From Candidatus Accumulibacter vicinus (GTDB lineage Bacteria; Pseudomonadota; Gammaproteobacteria; Burkholderiales; Rhodocyclaceae), in the NCBI GenBank assembly GCA_002425405.1, contig DIME01000011.1:1-36406 (forward strand): a DNA stretch of 36,406 nucleotides. The letters are read 5' to 3'. Below the pieces are notes generated by a model that did not search any database, had not been told where the DNA came from, and saw nothing but the letters and a program-made list of their open reading frames with translations. The first letter of the stretch is position 1, and each line of letters starts with the position of its first letter. A program made the translations under genes and the position numbers. Positions 24,701 through 32,480 of this stretch are shown here, one piece after another.

Positions 24701-25666
24701 ATGGCAGCCCAGGCCGCACCAGGCGACGACTACGACACGCCGTGGAAGGACGCGCTGACGCGCTACTTCCCCGAGTTCATGGCCTTCTACTTCCCGCTGG
24801 CCCATGCCGAAATCGACTGGCAGCAGCCGCACGTTTTTCTTGACCAGGAACTCGCCCAAGTGGTACAGGATGCTGAACTCGGCAAGCGCCTGGTCGACCG
24901 CCTCGTTCAGGTCACCACGCTGGCCAGTGGCGAACAGTGGGTCTACATCCACGTCGAAGTCCAGGGCCAACACGATGCCGCCTTCCCCGAGCGCCTGTTC
25001 ACCTACAACTACCGGCTCTACGACCGCTATCGTCGCCCGATCGCCAGCCTGGCCGTGCTGGCCGATGACCGCGAAAGCTGGAAACCAACCCACTACGGCT
25101 ACCAACTGTTCGGCTGCGAGGTCGGCATCCACTTCCCAACGGTCAAGATCCTGGACTACGCCGGCCAGATCGAAGTCTTGCTGGAAGATCCCAATCCCTT
25201 CGCCCTGGTCACCTCTGCGCACCTGTTCACCCGCAGAACGAGGGGTGACCCGGAACAGCGGTACGCGGCAAAATGGCAACTGGCCAAGCTGCTCTACGAA
25301 CGCCATTGGGACAAGCAGCGCATCATCGACCTGTTCGGCGTCATCGACTGGCTGATGCGATTGCCGAACGAATTGGAGCAACGACTCCTGCAGGAAGTCT
25401 ACACACTGGAAAGGAACGTCACCATGCCCTACGTCACTTCTGCCGAACGCTTCGGAATTGAAAAAGGACGACAGCAGGGGCTGCAGCAGGGGCTGCAGCA
25501 GGGCGAAGTCGCCCTGCTGCAACGCCAGCTCTCGCGCCGGTTTGGTCCCCTGCCTGACGCTGTCCGCGCCCGACTGACCGGCGCCAGCATCGATCAATTG
25601 GAAACCTGGGCGATCAGGGTGCTGGATGCCGCATCATTGGACGAAGTCTTCGATCAGCGAGCGTAG
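24701..25666 (+). CDS. DUF4351 protein of the Rpn/PD-(D/E)XK nuclease-like group
   Basis: A 321-residue protein. The N-terminal two thirds resemble the transposase-like nuclease group, with EQWVYIHVEVQGQHDAAFPE at about 87, where Glu and Gln sit in the position of a PD-(D/E)XK core strand. Next comes RLFTYNYRLYDRYRRPI. The C-terminal DUF4351 (about 265-315) reads LLQRQLSRRFGPLPDAVRARL. A short Gln/Gly-rich repeat (QQGLQQGLQQGE) links the two. Rpn-type proteins are linked to recombination and phage defence and occur as multicopy families. The ATG at 24701 has only a weak ribosome site. Confidence 0.75.
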   Translation: MAAQAAPGDDYDTPWKDALTRYFPEFMAFYFPLAHAEIDWQQPHVFLDQELAQVVQDAELGKRLVDRLVQVTTLASGEQWVYIHVEVQGQHDAAFPERLFTYNYRLYDRYRRPIASLAVLADDRESWKPTHYGYQLFGCEVGIHFPTVKILDYAGQIEVLLEDPNPFALVTSAHLFTRRTRGDPEQRYAAKWQLAKLLYERHWDKQRIIDLFGVIDWLMRLPNELEQRLLQEVYTLERNVTMPYVTSAERFGIEKGRQQGLQQGLQQGEVALLQRQLSRRFGPLPDAVRARLTGASIDQLETWAIRVLDAASLDEVFDQRA

Positions 25667-25784
25667 CCCGTAGCCCGGATGGAATGACATGGAATCTGGG
25701 GAAACACCGCATCTCAAACCACCCTGCAACCCGTCAGCGGTTCCGCCTTACGAAGGAAGACGGGGGGGTCATGAAATTACCGGT

Positions 25785-25800
25785 GCGTGATTTCAAGACC
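25785..25800. repeat. 16-bp direct repeat, copy 1
   Basis: GCGTGATTTCAAGACC occurs here and again, identically, at 26509-26524. The two copies bracket the antitoxin/PIN remnant/DUF1640 block. Confidence 0.7.
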
Positions 25801-25845
25801 TCGCTGCCTGCTCTCGCTGCCGAACACCTACCAAGGAAAAAGCAC

Positions 25846-26091
25846 ATGACCACGGTTCAGATCACATTACCCGACCAACTTGCACAGGAAGCCCAGCGCG
25901 CCGGGCTGCTGTCGTCCACCCAACTGGAACGTTGGTTGCGCGAGCAACTCAAGATCCAGCGCGTCGATGAATTATTTTCGGCAATGGACCGCATGGCGGC
26001 CATTGACCAACCTGCCGTAATGTCGCCCGAGGAAGTGGCTCAGGAGATCGCCACGATGCGCGCCGAGCGGCGCGCCAAGAGCGGAGCTTGA
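25846..26091 (+). CDS. Antitoxin of a type II toxin-antitoxin pair (PIN-associated)
   Basis: An 81-residue protein from an ATG with AAGGA 8 bp upstream. The N-terminus MTTVQITLPDQLAQEAQRAG is a ribbon-helix-helix-like DNA-binding start. The C-terminus, with VMSPEEVAQEIATMRAERRA, resembles the toxin-binding tail of antitoxins paired with PIN toxins. The next start codon overlaps its stop (TGATG) and begins a PIN toxin, which is truncated. An upstream ATG at 25684 would add 54 residues with no homology. The antitoxin itself looks intact. Confidence 0.68.
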   Translation: MTTVQITLPDQLAQEAQRAGLLSSTQLERWLREQLKIQRVDELFSAMDRMAAIDQPAVMSPEEVAQEIATMRAERRAKSGA

Positions 26092-26130
26092 TGCGGCTGG
26101 TGCTCGACACGAATGTGGTCACTTCGACCC
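26091..26130 (+). pseudogene. Truncated PIN-domain toxin
   Basis: MRLVLDTNVVTS is the classic first strand of a PIN RNase, with its first catalytic Asp. Homology stops after about 12 residues; TPQLLD may be a further scrap after a small deletion. The remaining acidic residues of the active site are absent. The overlap with the antitoxin stop shows this was a normal two-gene module. Confidence 0.65.
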
Positions 26131-26178
26131 CGCAGCTCCTTGACCATCAGATTCCCCTTGGCCATACTCCAGACCATG

Positions 26179-26433
26179 ATGAGCACGATCACTTTCGACA
26201 CCCTCAAATTCGTCAAGCGGCTGGAAGCGGCAGGGGGGGCCTCGTCACAACTTGCCGAAGCCTTGGCTGAAGCACTTGACAGGTCTCTGGCGACCAAGCC
26301 GGACATCGTGCGACTGGAAAACCGAATTGAGCCCCTGGAGATGAAGAGCGAAAGCAAGTTTTCACTGTTACCGTGGATGATTGCCGTCCTGATCGCTCTG
26401 GCCGTTGCCAACTTCGCCCAGCAATTCTTCTGA
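26179..26433 (+). CDS. DUF1640-like coiled-coil protein with C-terminal membrane helix
   Basis: An 84-residue protein: MSTITFDTLKFVKRLEAAG, then a helix with AEALAEALDRSLATKPDIVRLENRIEPLE split by a likely coiled coil (about 18-56), then a C-terminal membrane helix (about 62-80). The N-terminus is typical of bacterial DUF1640/CCDC90-like proteins. An adjacent ATG at 26176 would add one Met, and neither has a good ribosome site. These short coiled-coil membrane proteins recur in toxin-antitoxin and mobile neighbourhoods; the function is unknown. Confidence 0.65.
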   Translation: MSTITFDTLKFVKRLEAAGGASSQLAEALAEALDRSLATKPDIVRLENRIEPLEMKSESKFSLLPWMIAVLIALAVANFAQQFF

Positions 26434-26508
26434 GCCTTCAATGAGGGGGGAAAGGGCCTTTTTTCCTTCTGCCTTGGCGTGAAAAGAAGAACGGGTCAGA
26501 AAGGAAAA

Positions 26509-26524
26509 GCGTGATTTCAAGACC
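26509..26524. repeat. 16-bp direct repeat, copy 2
   Basis: Identical to 25785-25800. It lies in a 184-bp gap (26434-26617) with no other feature that I can support. Confidence 0.7.
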
Positions 26525-26617
26525 CCGACCCTGGACCCTGCCGTGCGCTCTCAGGGCGTCACCCGGCGTGTGGCGATGATACCGGGGACGCTACGCCCAC
26601 TCGACGGAAACCGCCAC

Positions 26618-27194
26618 TCAATGGCGACGCCGCCGTACCCCCAGCAGCCCGGCTGCCAACAACATCAGCGCCAGGCTCGACGGCTCGGGCACCGCGGCGG
26701 CCCCTAGCGGAGTCATACCGACAGGAACCGGAGCAACCGTGTCCGAGTAGATCGACGCCACCTTGGAAGCATCGAGCGCGCTGTCATAGAGCCTAACATT
26801 GTCGATGAGCCCAGTGTACCAACCGGTCGGCGCTCCCCCAATCGTCAGGCCACCGACCAGGAAGGAGGCTGAAGTCGGATGGATGATATTCCCCCCGCTC
26901 GACGACGACTGGAACAGGCCGTCCACGTAGATCGCCGACGTTTGGCTGGTGGTGCCATAGGCCATCATTGACCACCGTTGAAGAGATACCACTGCATGGA
27001 TACGCGGCATATATATGCGCCTTGCCGATCGTGCTGCACCCGTCAGCCACGTCATTTATTGCCAAGAAATATCCAGCAACGACTCCTGAGTAGTGCTTCC
27101 CAATGGGAAGAGACGCATCCGTATCGCCCGGATTGAGCTTGACCCATACTTCCGCCGAGAAACTTCCACCAACGAAACCGAAATGGTCGCCCAT
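26618..27194 (-). pseudogene. Broken LamG/concanavalin-like PEP-CTERM protein
   Basis: Two overlapping minus-strand frames together make most of a LamG-like domain ending in a PEP-CTERM sorting signal. The first (from 27194) gives GSFSAEVWVKLNPGDTDAS and continues to VVNDGLWHH. The second gives YGTTSQTSAIYVDGLFQSSS, then WYTGLIDNVRLYDSAL, and ends VPEPSSLALMLLAAGLLGV plus RRRRH. The frame changes around 26960, where DGLWHH and MAYGTT read the same bases, so a short stretch was deleted. No signal peptide is seen upstream, so the 5' end is missing too. Intact relatives are exported and sorted by exosortase. Confidence 0.75.
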
Positions 27195-27480
27195 GGTTTG
27201 TCTTCTGGTGCGGATGATTATCGATACCGCTCGCCAAGTGTAAAAAATTTCGACACCCGGAAGCCGTCAAGGGGCTTCCAGGAGCGAGCCGGTCGCGCTG
27301 AAAGCCCCAGCAAGGGCGGGAAGCGGGCTTTGCGCGGAGTGTAAAAAAACTGGCCGCCGGAATCGGAACGCTCGGGGCTGCCATCCAGGCCACGCTGCAA
27401 TCAGCGGCCGACGTCGGACTCCGGACTGACCGGCATCGCCGCCCTCCCCTTCAGCGCCAGGCCTTCCGCAGGCCATTGGC
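27195..27480. other. Intergenic stretch without a supported gene
   Basis: The frames here are short and show no recognisable domain. The segment probably contains the lost 5' part of the PEP-CTERM gene in unrecognisable form. Confidence 0.5.
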
Positions 27481-28650
27481 CTACTTGCTCAACAACCTCA
27501 TTCCCCGCTCCAGCCCATCGAGCGTCAGCGGAAACATCCGCCCGCCCATCAGATGGTAGATCAGCGAAGTCGATTGCCGGTATGGCCACGACTGTTCCGA
27601 CTCGGGGTTGAGCCAGATCGCGTGCGGCCAGGTGTCGGCCAGGCGGCGCAACCAGGTGGCGCCAGGTTCGGCGTTGTGGTATTCGAGGCAGCCGTTGGGC
27701 TGTAAGAGTTCGTAAGGACTCATCGACGCGTCGCCGACGAAGATCAGCTTGTAGTCGTTGCCGTATTTGTGCAATACGTCCTGGGTGGCGATGCGCTCGC
27801 TGTGGCGACGGCGATTATCCTTCCACAGACGGTCATAGACGCAGTTGTGGAAATAGTAGTGTTCGAGGTGCTTGAACTCGCTGCGGCAGGCCGAGAAGAG
27901 TTCTTCGCAGACGCGGATGTGGTCGTCCATCGAGCCGCCGATGTCAAGGAACAACAGCACCTTGACGGCGTTGTGACGTTCCGGACGCATGTGCAGGTCG
28001 AGCCAGCCGGCGTTGCGCGCGGTGCCGGTGATCGTGCCTTCGAGGTCGAGTTCATCGGGAGCGCCCTGGCGGGCGAAACGGCGCAGGCGGCGCAGCGCGA
28101 CCTTGATGTTGCGCGTGCCGATTTCAACACTATCGTCGAGGTTGCGGTATTCGCGCTTCTCCCAGACCTTGACCGCCGAGCGGTTCTCGCTCCTGCCGCC
28201 GACGCGGATTCCCTCGGGATGCGTGCCACCGTGTCCAAACGGCGAGCTGCCGCCGCTGCCAATCCATTTGTTGCCGCCGGAATGCCGCTCCTTCTGTTCG
28301 GCGAGGCGCTGTTTGAAAGTTTCCATCAGCTTGTCCCAGCCCAGTTTTTCGAGTCTGGCGCGTTCGGCGTCGCTCAGATGCCGCTTGACCGCCTGCCGCA
28401 GCCACGCTTCGGGGATCAGGACGTCCATCCCCGGCAGCGCCTCGACTCCCTTGAAGTACTCGCCGAAGGCGCGGTCGAATTTGTCGAAATGGGTCTCGTC
28501 CTTGACCAGGGTGGCACGCGACAGCACATAGAAGTCGTCGATGCTCTGTTCGATGACGTGCTGCTGCAGCGCTTCGAGCAGGGTCAGAAACTCCTTGATC
28601 GATACCGGCAGGCGGCTCGCCTTGAGGTGCAGGAAGAAGTCGATCAGCAT
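27481..28650 (-). CDS. VWA-domain CoxE-like protein, partner of MoxR
   Basis: A 389-residue protein. The helical N-terminal half (about 1-130) begins MLIDFFLHLKASRLPVSIKEF. A Gly-rich linker follows (GGNKWIGSGGSSPFGHGGTH). The C-terminal VWA domain (about 225-389) has the metal site VLLFLDIGGSMDDH, a DxGxS form in place of the usual DxSxS that is common in this subfamily. MoxR AAA+ ATPases and VWA proteins act together as metal-insertion or protein-remodelling chaperones. It lies 19 bp downstream of moxR. The target enzyme is not encoded in the window. Confidence 0.88.
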   Translation of the reverse strand: MLIDFFLHLKASRLPVSIKEFLTLLEALQQHVIEQSIDDFYVLSRATLVKDETHFDKFDRAFGEYFKGVEALPGMDVLIPEAWLRQAVKRHLSDAERARLEKLGWDKLMETFKQRLAEQKERHSGGNKWIGSGGSSPFGHGGTHPEGIRVGGRSENRSAVKVWEKREYRNLDDSVEIGTRNIKVALRRLRRFARQGAPDELDLEGTITGTARNAGWLDLHMRPERHNAVKVLLFLDIGGSMDDHIRVCEELFSACRSEFKHLEHYYFHNCVYDRLWKDNRRRHSERIATQDVLHKYGNDYKLIFVGDASMSPYELLQPNGCLEYHNAEPGATWLRRLADTWPHAIWLNPESEQSWPYRQSTSLIYHLMGGRMFPLTLDGLERGMRLLSK

Positions 28651-28669
28651 CGTCGCTGCCCGCGTGGCC

Positions 28670-29512
28670 TCAGCGGTTCTGACGCGCCATGAAAATCAGG
28701 CGCTCGAAGAGATGCACGTCCTGCTCGTTCTTCAGCAGCGCGCCGTGCAGCGGCGGGATCGCGGACTTCTGATCCTTGCTGCGCAGCACTTCCGGCGGAA
28801 TGTCTTCGGCGAGCAGCAGCTTGAGCCAGTCGAGCAGCTCCGAGGTCGAGGGCTTTTTCTTCAGACCCGGAATCTCGCGCAGTTCGAAGAAGACCTCCAG
28901 TGCTTCGCGCAGCAGCGTCGGTTTCAGGCCGGGGAAGTGCACGTTGACGATCCTGGTCATCGTCTCCTTGTCGGGAAAGCGGATGTAATGGAAAAAGCAG
29001 CGGCGCAGGAAGGCGTCCGGCAGTTCCTTCTCGTTGTTCGAAGTGATGAACAGCACCGGCCGGTGGCGCGCGCGCACCTGCTGACGGGTTTCGTAGACGA
29101 AGAACTCCATGCGGTCAAGTTCGCGCAACAGATCGTTGGGAAATTCGATGTCGGCCTTGTCGATTTCGTCGATCAGTACCACCGACGGCGTTTCGCATTC
29201 AAACGCCTGCCAGAGCACCCCCTTGACGATGTAGCTGCCGATGTCGGCAACCTTCGCTTCGCCAAGCTGCGAGTCGCGCAGGCGCGACACCGCGTCGTAT
29301 TCGTAGAGACCCTGCTGCGCCTTGGTCGTCGATTTGACATGCCACTCGAACAGTGGCAAGCCCAGGGAGGCGGCCACTTCTTCGGCAAGCATGGTCTTGC
29401 CGGTCCCCGGCTCACCCTTGATCAGGAGCGGGCGCTGCAGGGTGATCGCGGCGTTGACGGCGAGGGTCAGGTCGCGGGTGGCGACGTAGGTATCGGAACC
29501 GGAAAAGCGCAT
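28670..29512 (-). CDS. MoxR-family AAA+ ATPase
   Basis: A 280-residue ATPase. Walker A GEPGTGKTMLAEE is at about 38-50, Walker B VVLIDEIDKAD at about 112, sensor 1 VLFITSNNEKELPDAFLRR at about 151, and the arginine-finger region RRCFFHYIRFPD follows. Length and motif spacing fit the MoxR/CoxD/RavA side of the AAA+ clade. The downstream VWA gene is its likely partner. The P-loop-coding segment is duplicated at 24445-24602. Confidence 0.93.
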   Translation of the reverse strand: MRFSGSDTYVATRDLTLAVNAAITLQRPLLIKGEPGTGKTMLAEEVAASLGLPLFEWHVKSTTKAQQGLYEYDAVSRLRDSQLGEAKVADIGSYIVKGVLWQAFECETPSVVLIDEIDKADIEFPNDLLRELDRMEFFVYETRQQVRARHRPVLFITSNNEKELPDAFLRRCFFHYIRFPDKETMTRIVNVHFPGLKPTLLREALEVFFELREIPGLKKKPSTSELLDWLKLLLAEDIPPEVLRSKDQKSAIPPLHGALLKNEQDVHLFERLIFMARQNR

Positions 29513-29518
29513 GGGAGT

Positions 29519-29537
29519 GATCCTCTCGAAGAGGATC
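29519..29537 (-). promoter_or_regulatory. Hairpin over the moxR ribosome-binding site
   Basis: On the minus strand GATCCTCT-TCG-AGAGGATC forms a perfect 8-bp stem that includes the AGAGGATC ribosome site, 6 nt before the ATG. It could limit translation of moxR; this is inferred from pairing only. Confidence 0.4.
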
Positions 29538-29637
29538 TGATTCTACCCGTAAATTTCACGACAGGGAGCGGACGGCAGCGCTTCAGCGCTTCGGGTGCGA
29601 TTGAAAGTGTTGGTCGAGGTCCGCACCCTCGCCACTG

Positions 29638-29670
29638 GCCCCGCCCGGCGTCACCGCCGGGCGGGGCTTT
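29638..29670. terminator. Strong GC hairpin in the moxR/STAND intergenic region
   Basis: A perfect 13-bp stem (GCCCCGCCCGGCG with CGCCGGGCGGGGC) and TCAC loop is followed by only three T. It lies in the 344-bp gap between divergent genes, where neither gene needs a terminator. It may be a leftover repeat or a relic terminator. The rest of this gap (29538-29856) holds no gene that I can support. Confidence 0.45.
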
Positions 29671-29856
29671 GGGTGCTTCCCTCCGGGCCGCCCGCACCCT
29701 CCGGCCTGTCTGGCGCTTCGCTACTCCACCGTAAACAACCCCCGTTTTTTACTGATCAAGCTCTCGCCCGCCAACCCGAAAAGGCAAGTGTCAGGGATTG
29801 GCACCGCGCCCACCACGGACGATAATGCGTGCAGGCTGAACGACCGGGGAGGATCG

Positions 29857-31612
29857 ATGACCGCGCCGACGACCGTGCTCGAACGCGCAACGCGACTGCT
29901 GCTGCCGCTGCTCGATGAAGATCGCCGCGGCACCTGGCTGACGCAGGCCTTCTACGGACAGGACAAGGACGACGCGCTCTACCACGCAATCGACCAGCGC
30001 GGCGCCACCGACGCCTTCACCACCCGCTGCGTGCGCCAGCTTCTCGAGCGCGGCCTCGTAGGCTCGCGGCATGCGCTGTCGCTGCTGCTGGAAGTGATAC
30101 GCGAACACGCCGGCGACGAGCGGCAGGCGGACTTCGCCGAACTGATCCGCGAACTCGACGCGAGCTGCCAGCGACCGCTCGACGCCGGCTGTCCGTACCG
30201 CAACCTGAGCGCTTTCCGCGAAGACGACGAGCCGTTCTTCTTCGGCGGAATGACCCCCTCCGAACGCGAGCTGGCGATCAGCAGCCCGGCGGAGGTCGCC
30301 AGGCTGCGCTTCGAGCCAGGTCTGGTCGGCCGCATCCTCGGCGACGTCGGCGACGAGCCGGGCAATCTGCCGCTGCTCGAGTTCTGCCTGACGCAGCTCT
30401 ACGCGCGCCGCCAGGACGACCACCTGTGCCAGGCGGCGTACGAGGCGATCGGTCGCGTGCACGGCGCGATCGTCCAGCGTGCCGACAGCGTCATCGACGC
30501 CATCGAGCGCGACGCTCCTGGCAGCGAGGCGATCGCGCGCGATGTCTTCCTGCAACTCGTGCAACTCGGCGAAGGCAGCGAAGACACGCGCCGGCGCGCG
30601 CCGCTCGGTGACTTCGACGAGCGCTCGCGGCGGCTGATCACCGAGCTGGCGACGGCGCGCCTGCTGGTTACCGGCCGCGACGCCGGCAGCGGCCAGGACA
30701 CCGTCGAAGTCGCGCACGAAGCGCTGATCCGCAGTTGGCAGCGCCTGCGCGACTGGCTGCAGCAGGACCGCGACGACCTGCATCAACGGCGCGAGATCGA
30801 GCACGCGGCAGCCGCCTGGCAGGCGCACGGCGAAAGCCACCGCTGGTCTGACGAACGGGTGATGCTCGAAGCCGCGCCGATGCTGCACCGCCTCGGCGCG
30901 CGCTTCGACCTGACCCGGAGCGAGCGCGATTTCCTCGGCCCACTGGCGCAGGAAGAAATGCTCGCGCTGCTCGACGATCCGGCGACGACGCACGCCGAGC
31001 GAGCGCGCATCGGCGACCGGCTGGCACTGCTGCCCGGCGGCGACCCGCGCCCCGGCGTCGGGCTACGCCCGGACGGCGCCCCGGAGATCGTCTGGCACGC
31101 GATTCCGGGTGGCGAAGTCGAACTCGAGATCGACGCTACCGGCTGGTTGCGCCGCTGGCGCGGCCGCCCGCGTCTTGCGGTCGAACCCTTCCACATCGCG
31201 CGCTATCCGGTAACCGTTGGCCAATGGCGCGCCTTTCTCGAAGCCACGGATGGCTACGACCGGCTGATCCGTTCCGTGTATCGCGTGGAACCCGCCGCGC
31301 AGCGAGGCCGCGACAACCAGCCTGCGGTTTCGCTGAGCTGGTTTGAAGCGATGGCCTATTGCCAATGGGCGAGCGCCCTCCTCGGCCATCCCGTGCGCTT
31401 GCCGAGCGAGTGGGAGTGGCAGCAGGCGGCAACGGGTGGCAACCCGAGCCGGCAATACCCCTGGGGCGATTGGCAGGAAGGGCGGGCCAATACCGACGAG
31501 AGTCAGCTCTCCCGAATCACCGCCGTCGGCGTCCATCCGCAGGGGGCCTCGGCCGACGGCGTGCTCGACCTGGTCGGCAACGTCTGGGAGTGGTGCCTCA
31601 ACCAGCATGATT
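29857..31612 (+). pseudogene. Effector-associated domain + nSTAND1 (core deleted) + truncated FGE domain
   Basis: The start has GGGGAGG 5 bp before the ATG. Residues 1-103 form a helical effector-associated-type domain (LLLPLLDEDRRGTWLTQAFY). Next is CPYRNLSAFREDDEPFFFGG, the entry of nSTAND1 NTPases, which normally continues into a P-loop. Instead it jumps in frame to MTPSERELAISSPAEVARLRF, from the region after the ATPase core. Roughly 200 residues with Walker A and B are missing. The nSTAND1 tail continues (AHEALIRSWQRLRDW). An FGE-sulfatase (SUMF1-like) domain then runs from about 31090 to VWEWCLNQHD near 31610, where homology stops before the last third. The frame stays open to 33048, but mostly in non-native frame. 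Confidence 0.75.
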
Positions 31613-32480
31613 CTCATCCAGGCCTGGGATTTTCACGCCGGCGGCAACTTCGTCCTCGAGATGGATCGCGCCGCCCGGCAATCCCTGCGCACGATCGCCA
31701 TCCTCTCCAACGACTACCTGGCCGCGAAATTCACCGCCGCCGAATGGGCCGCGGCCTTCGCCCGCGATCCGACCGGCACCGGCGGCGTCCTGCTGCCGGT
31801 ACGCGTCGGCGACTGCCAGCCGGAAGGCCTGCTGCGCGCCATCGCCTACGTCGATCTGCTCGGACTCGACGAAGCGAGCGCGAAACGCACGCTGCTTGCG
31901 CGCGTCAAGGGCGAGCGCCTGAAGCCGTCTTCTCCGCCCGGCTTTCCCGGCCAACCGGCAGCGCGCAGCGCTGCCGCACCCGTCTTCCCGGCAGCAGCGG
32001 CAACCAACGCGGCGCTCGCCACTCTACGCGCGCTGCGGCAGGCGCTGCGCGCCGGCCAGGCAATCCCCGAACTCTCCGCCAGCGCGCTGCAGACCCTCCT
32101 GCGCCACGTCCCGCGCACGCTCGACGACTACCGCCTGGCGCGTATCGCCGAGTGGTCGCAGCCGCGCTACGCACTCGACAGGCGCTTCACCCGGCTGACG
32201 CTGCTGCTCGATCAGGGTCCGCAAGCGCAGGGGACGCGCTGGCAGGCGCAGCAGCAGACCTTCGACGACCTGCGCGACGTGCTCGCCACCGCCAGCGAGC
32301 CGGCGCTGGTCGTTCTCGGCCCGCCCGGCTCAAGAGCACGCTGCTGCGCCGGCTCGAACTCGACCTCGCCGTCGACGCGCTGCGCACGCCGGCCGGCGAG
32401 GCCACGCCGCTGAGCTTCTTCGTGCCACTGAACCGCTATCGCCCGACCCAGCCTGGCGAAGCGCTGCCGGCACCGCGGCC
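31610..32480 (+). pseudogene. TIR (5'-truncated) and NACHT N-terminal remnant
   Basis: In a new frame, the sequence enters the middle of a TIR domain: ILIQAWDFHAGGNFVLEMD, then IAILSNDYLAAKFTAAEWA and VGDCQPEGLLRAIAYVDLLG. The first third, with the usual ISY start, is missing because the FGE gene upstream is joined directly to it. After a linker comes the NACHT entry VVLGPPGS, where GPPGSGKST is expected; four bases are missing and the frame shifts. The continuation STLLRRLELDLAVDAL and LSFFVPLNRYRPTQPG reads on in frame 1 to about 32480. There the NTPase core is cut again. TIR domains of such proteins are NAD-consuming effectors. Confidence 0.72.

Noticed and set aside
28541..29734. Long plus-strand open frame (397 codons) over moxR
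   Set aside because: It lies opposite the clear MoxR motifs and has no recognisable domain.
29791..30993. Minus-strand open frame (400 codons) across the nSTAND1 gene
   Set aside because: The plus strand carries nSTAND1 and effector-associated motifs; the minus frame is a high-GC shadow.
31090..31612. First FGE domain as a second DGR target
   Set aside because: It is cut at VWEWCLNQHD, before the segment where a variable region would lie, so there is nothing to diversify.
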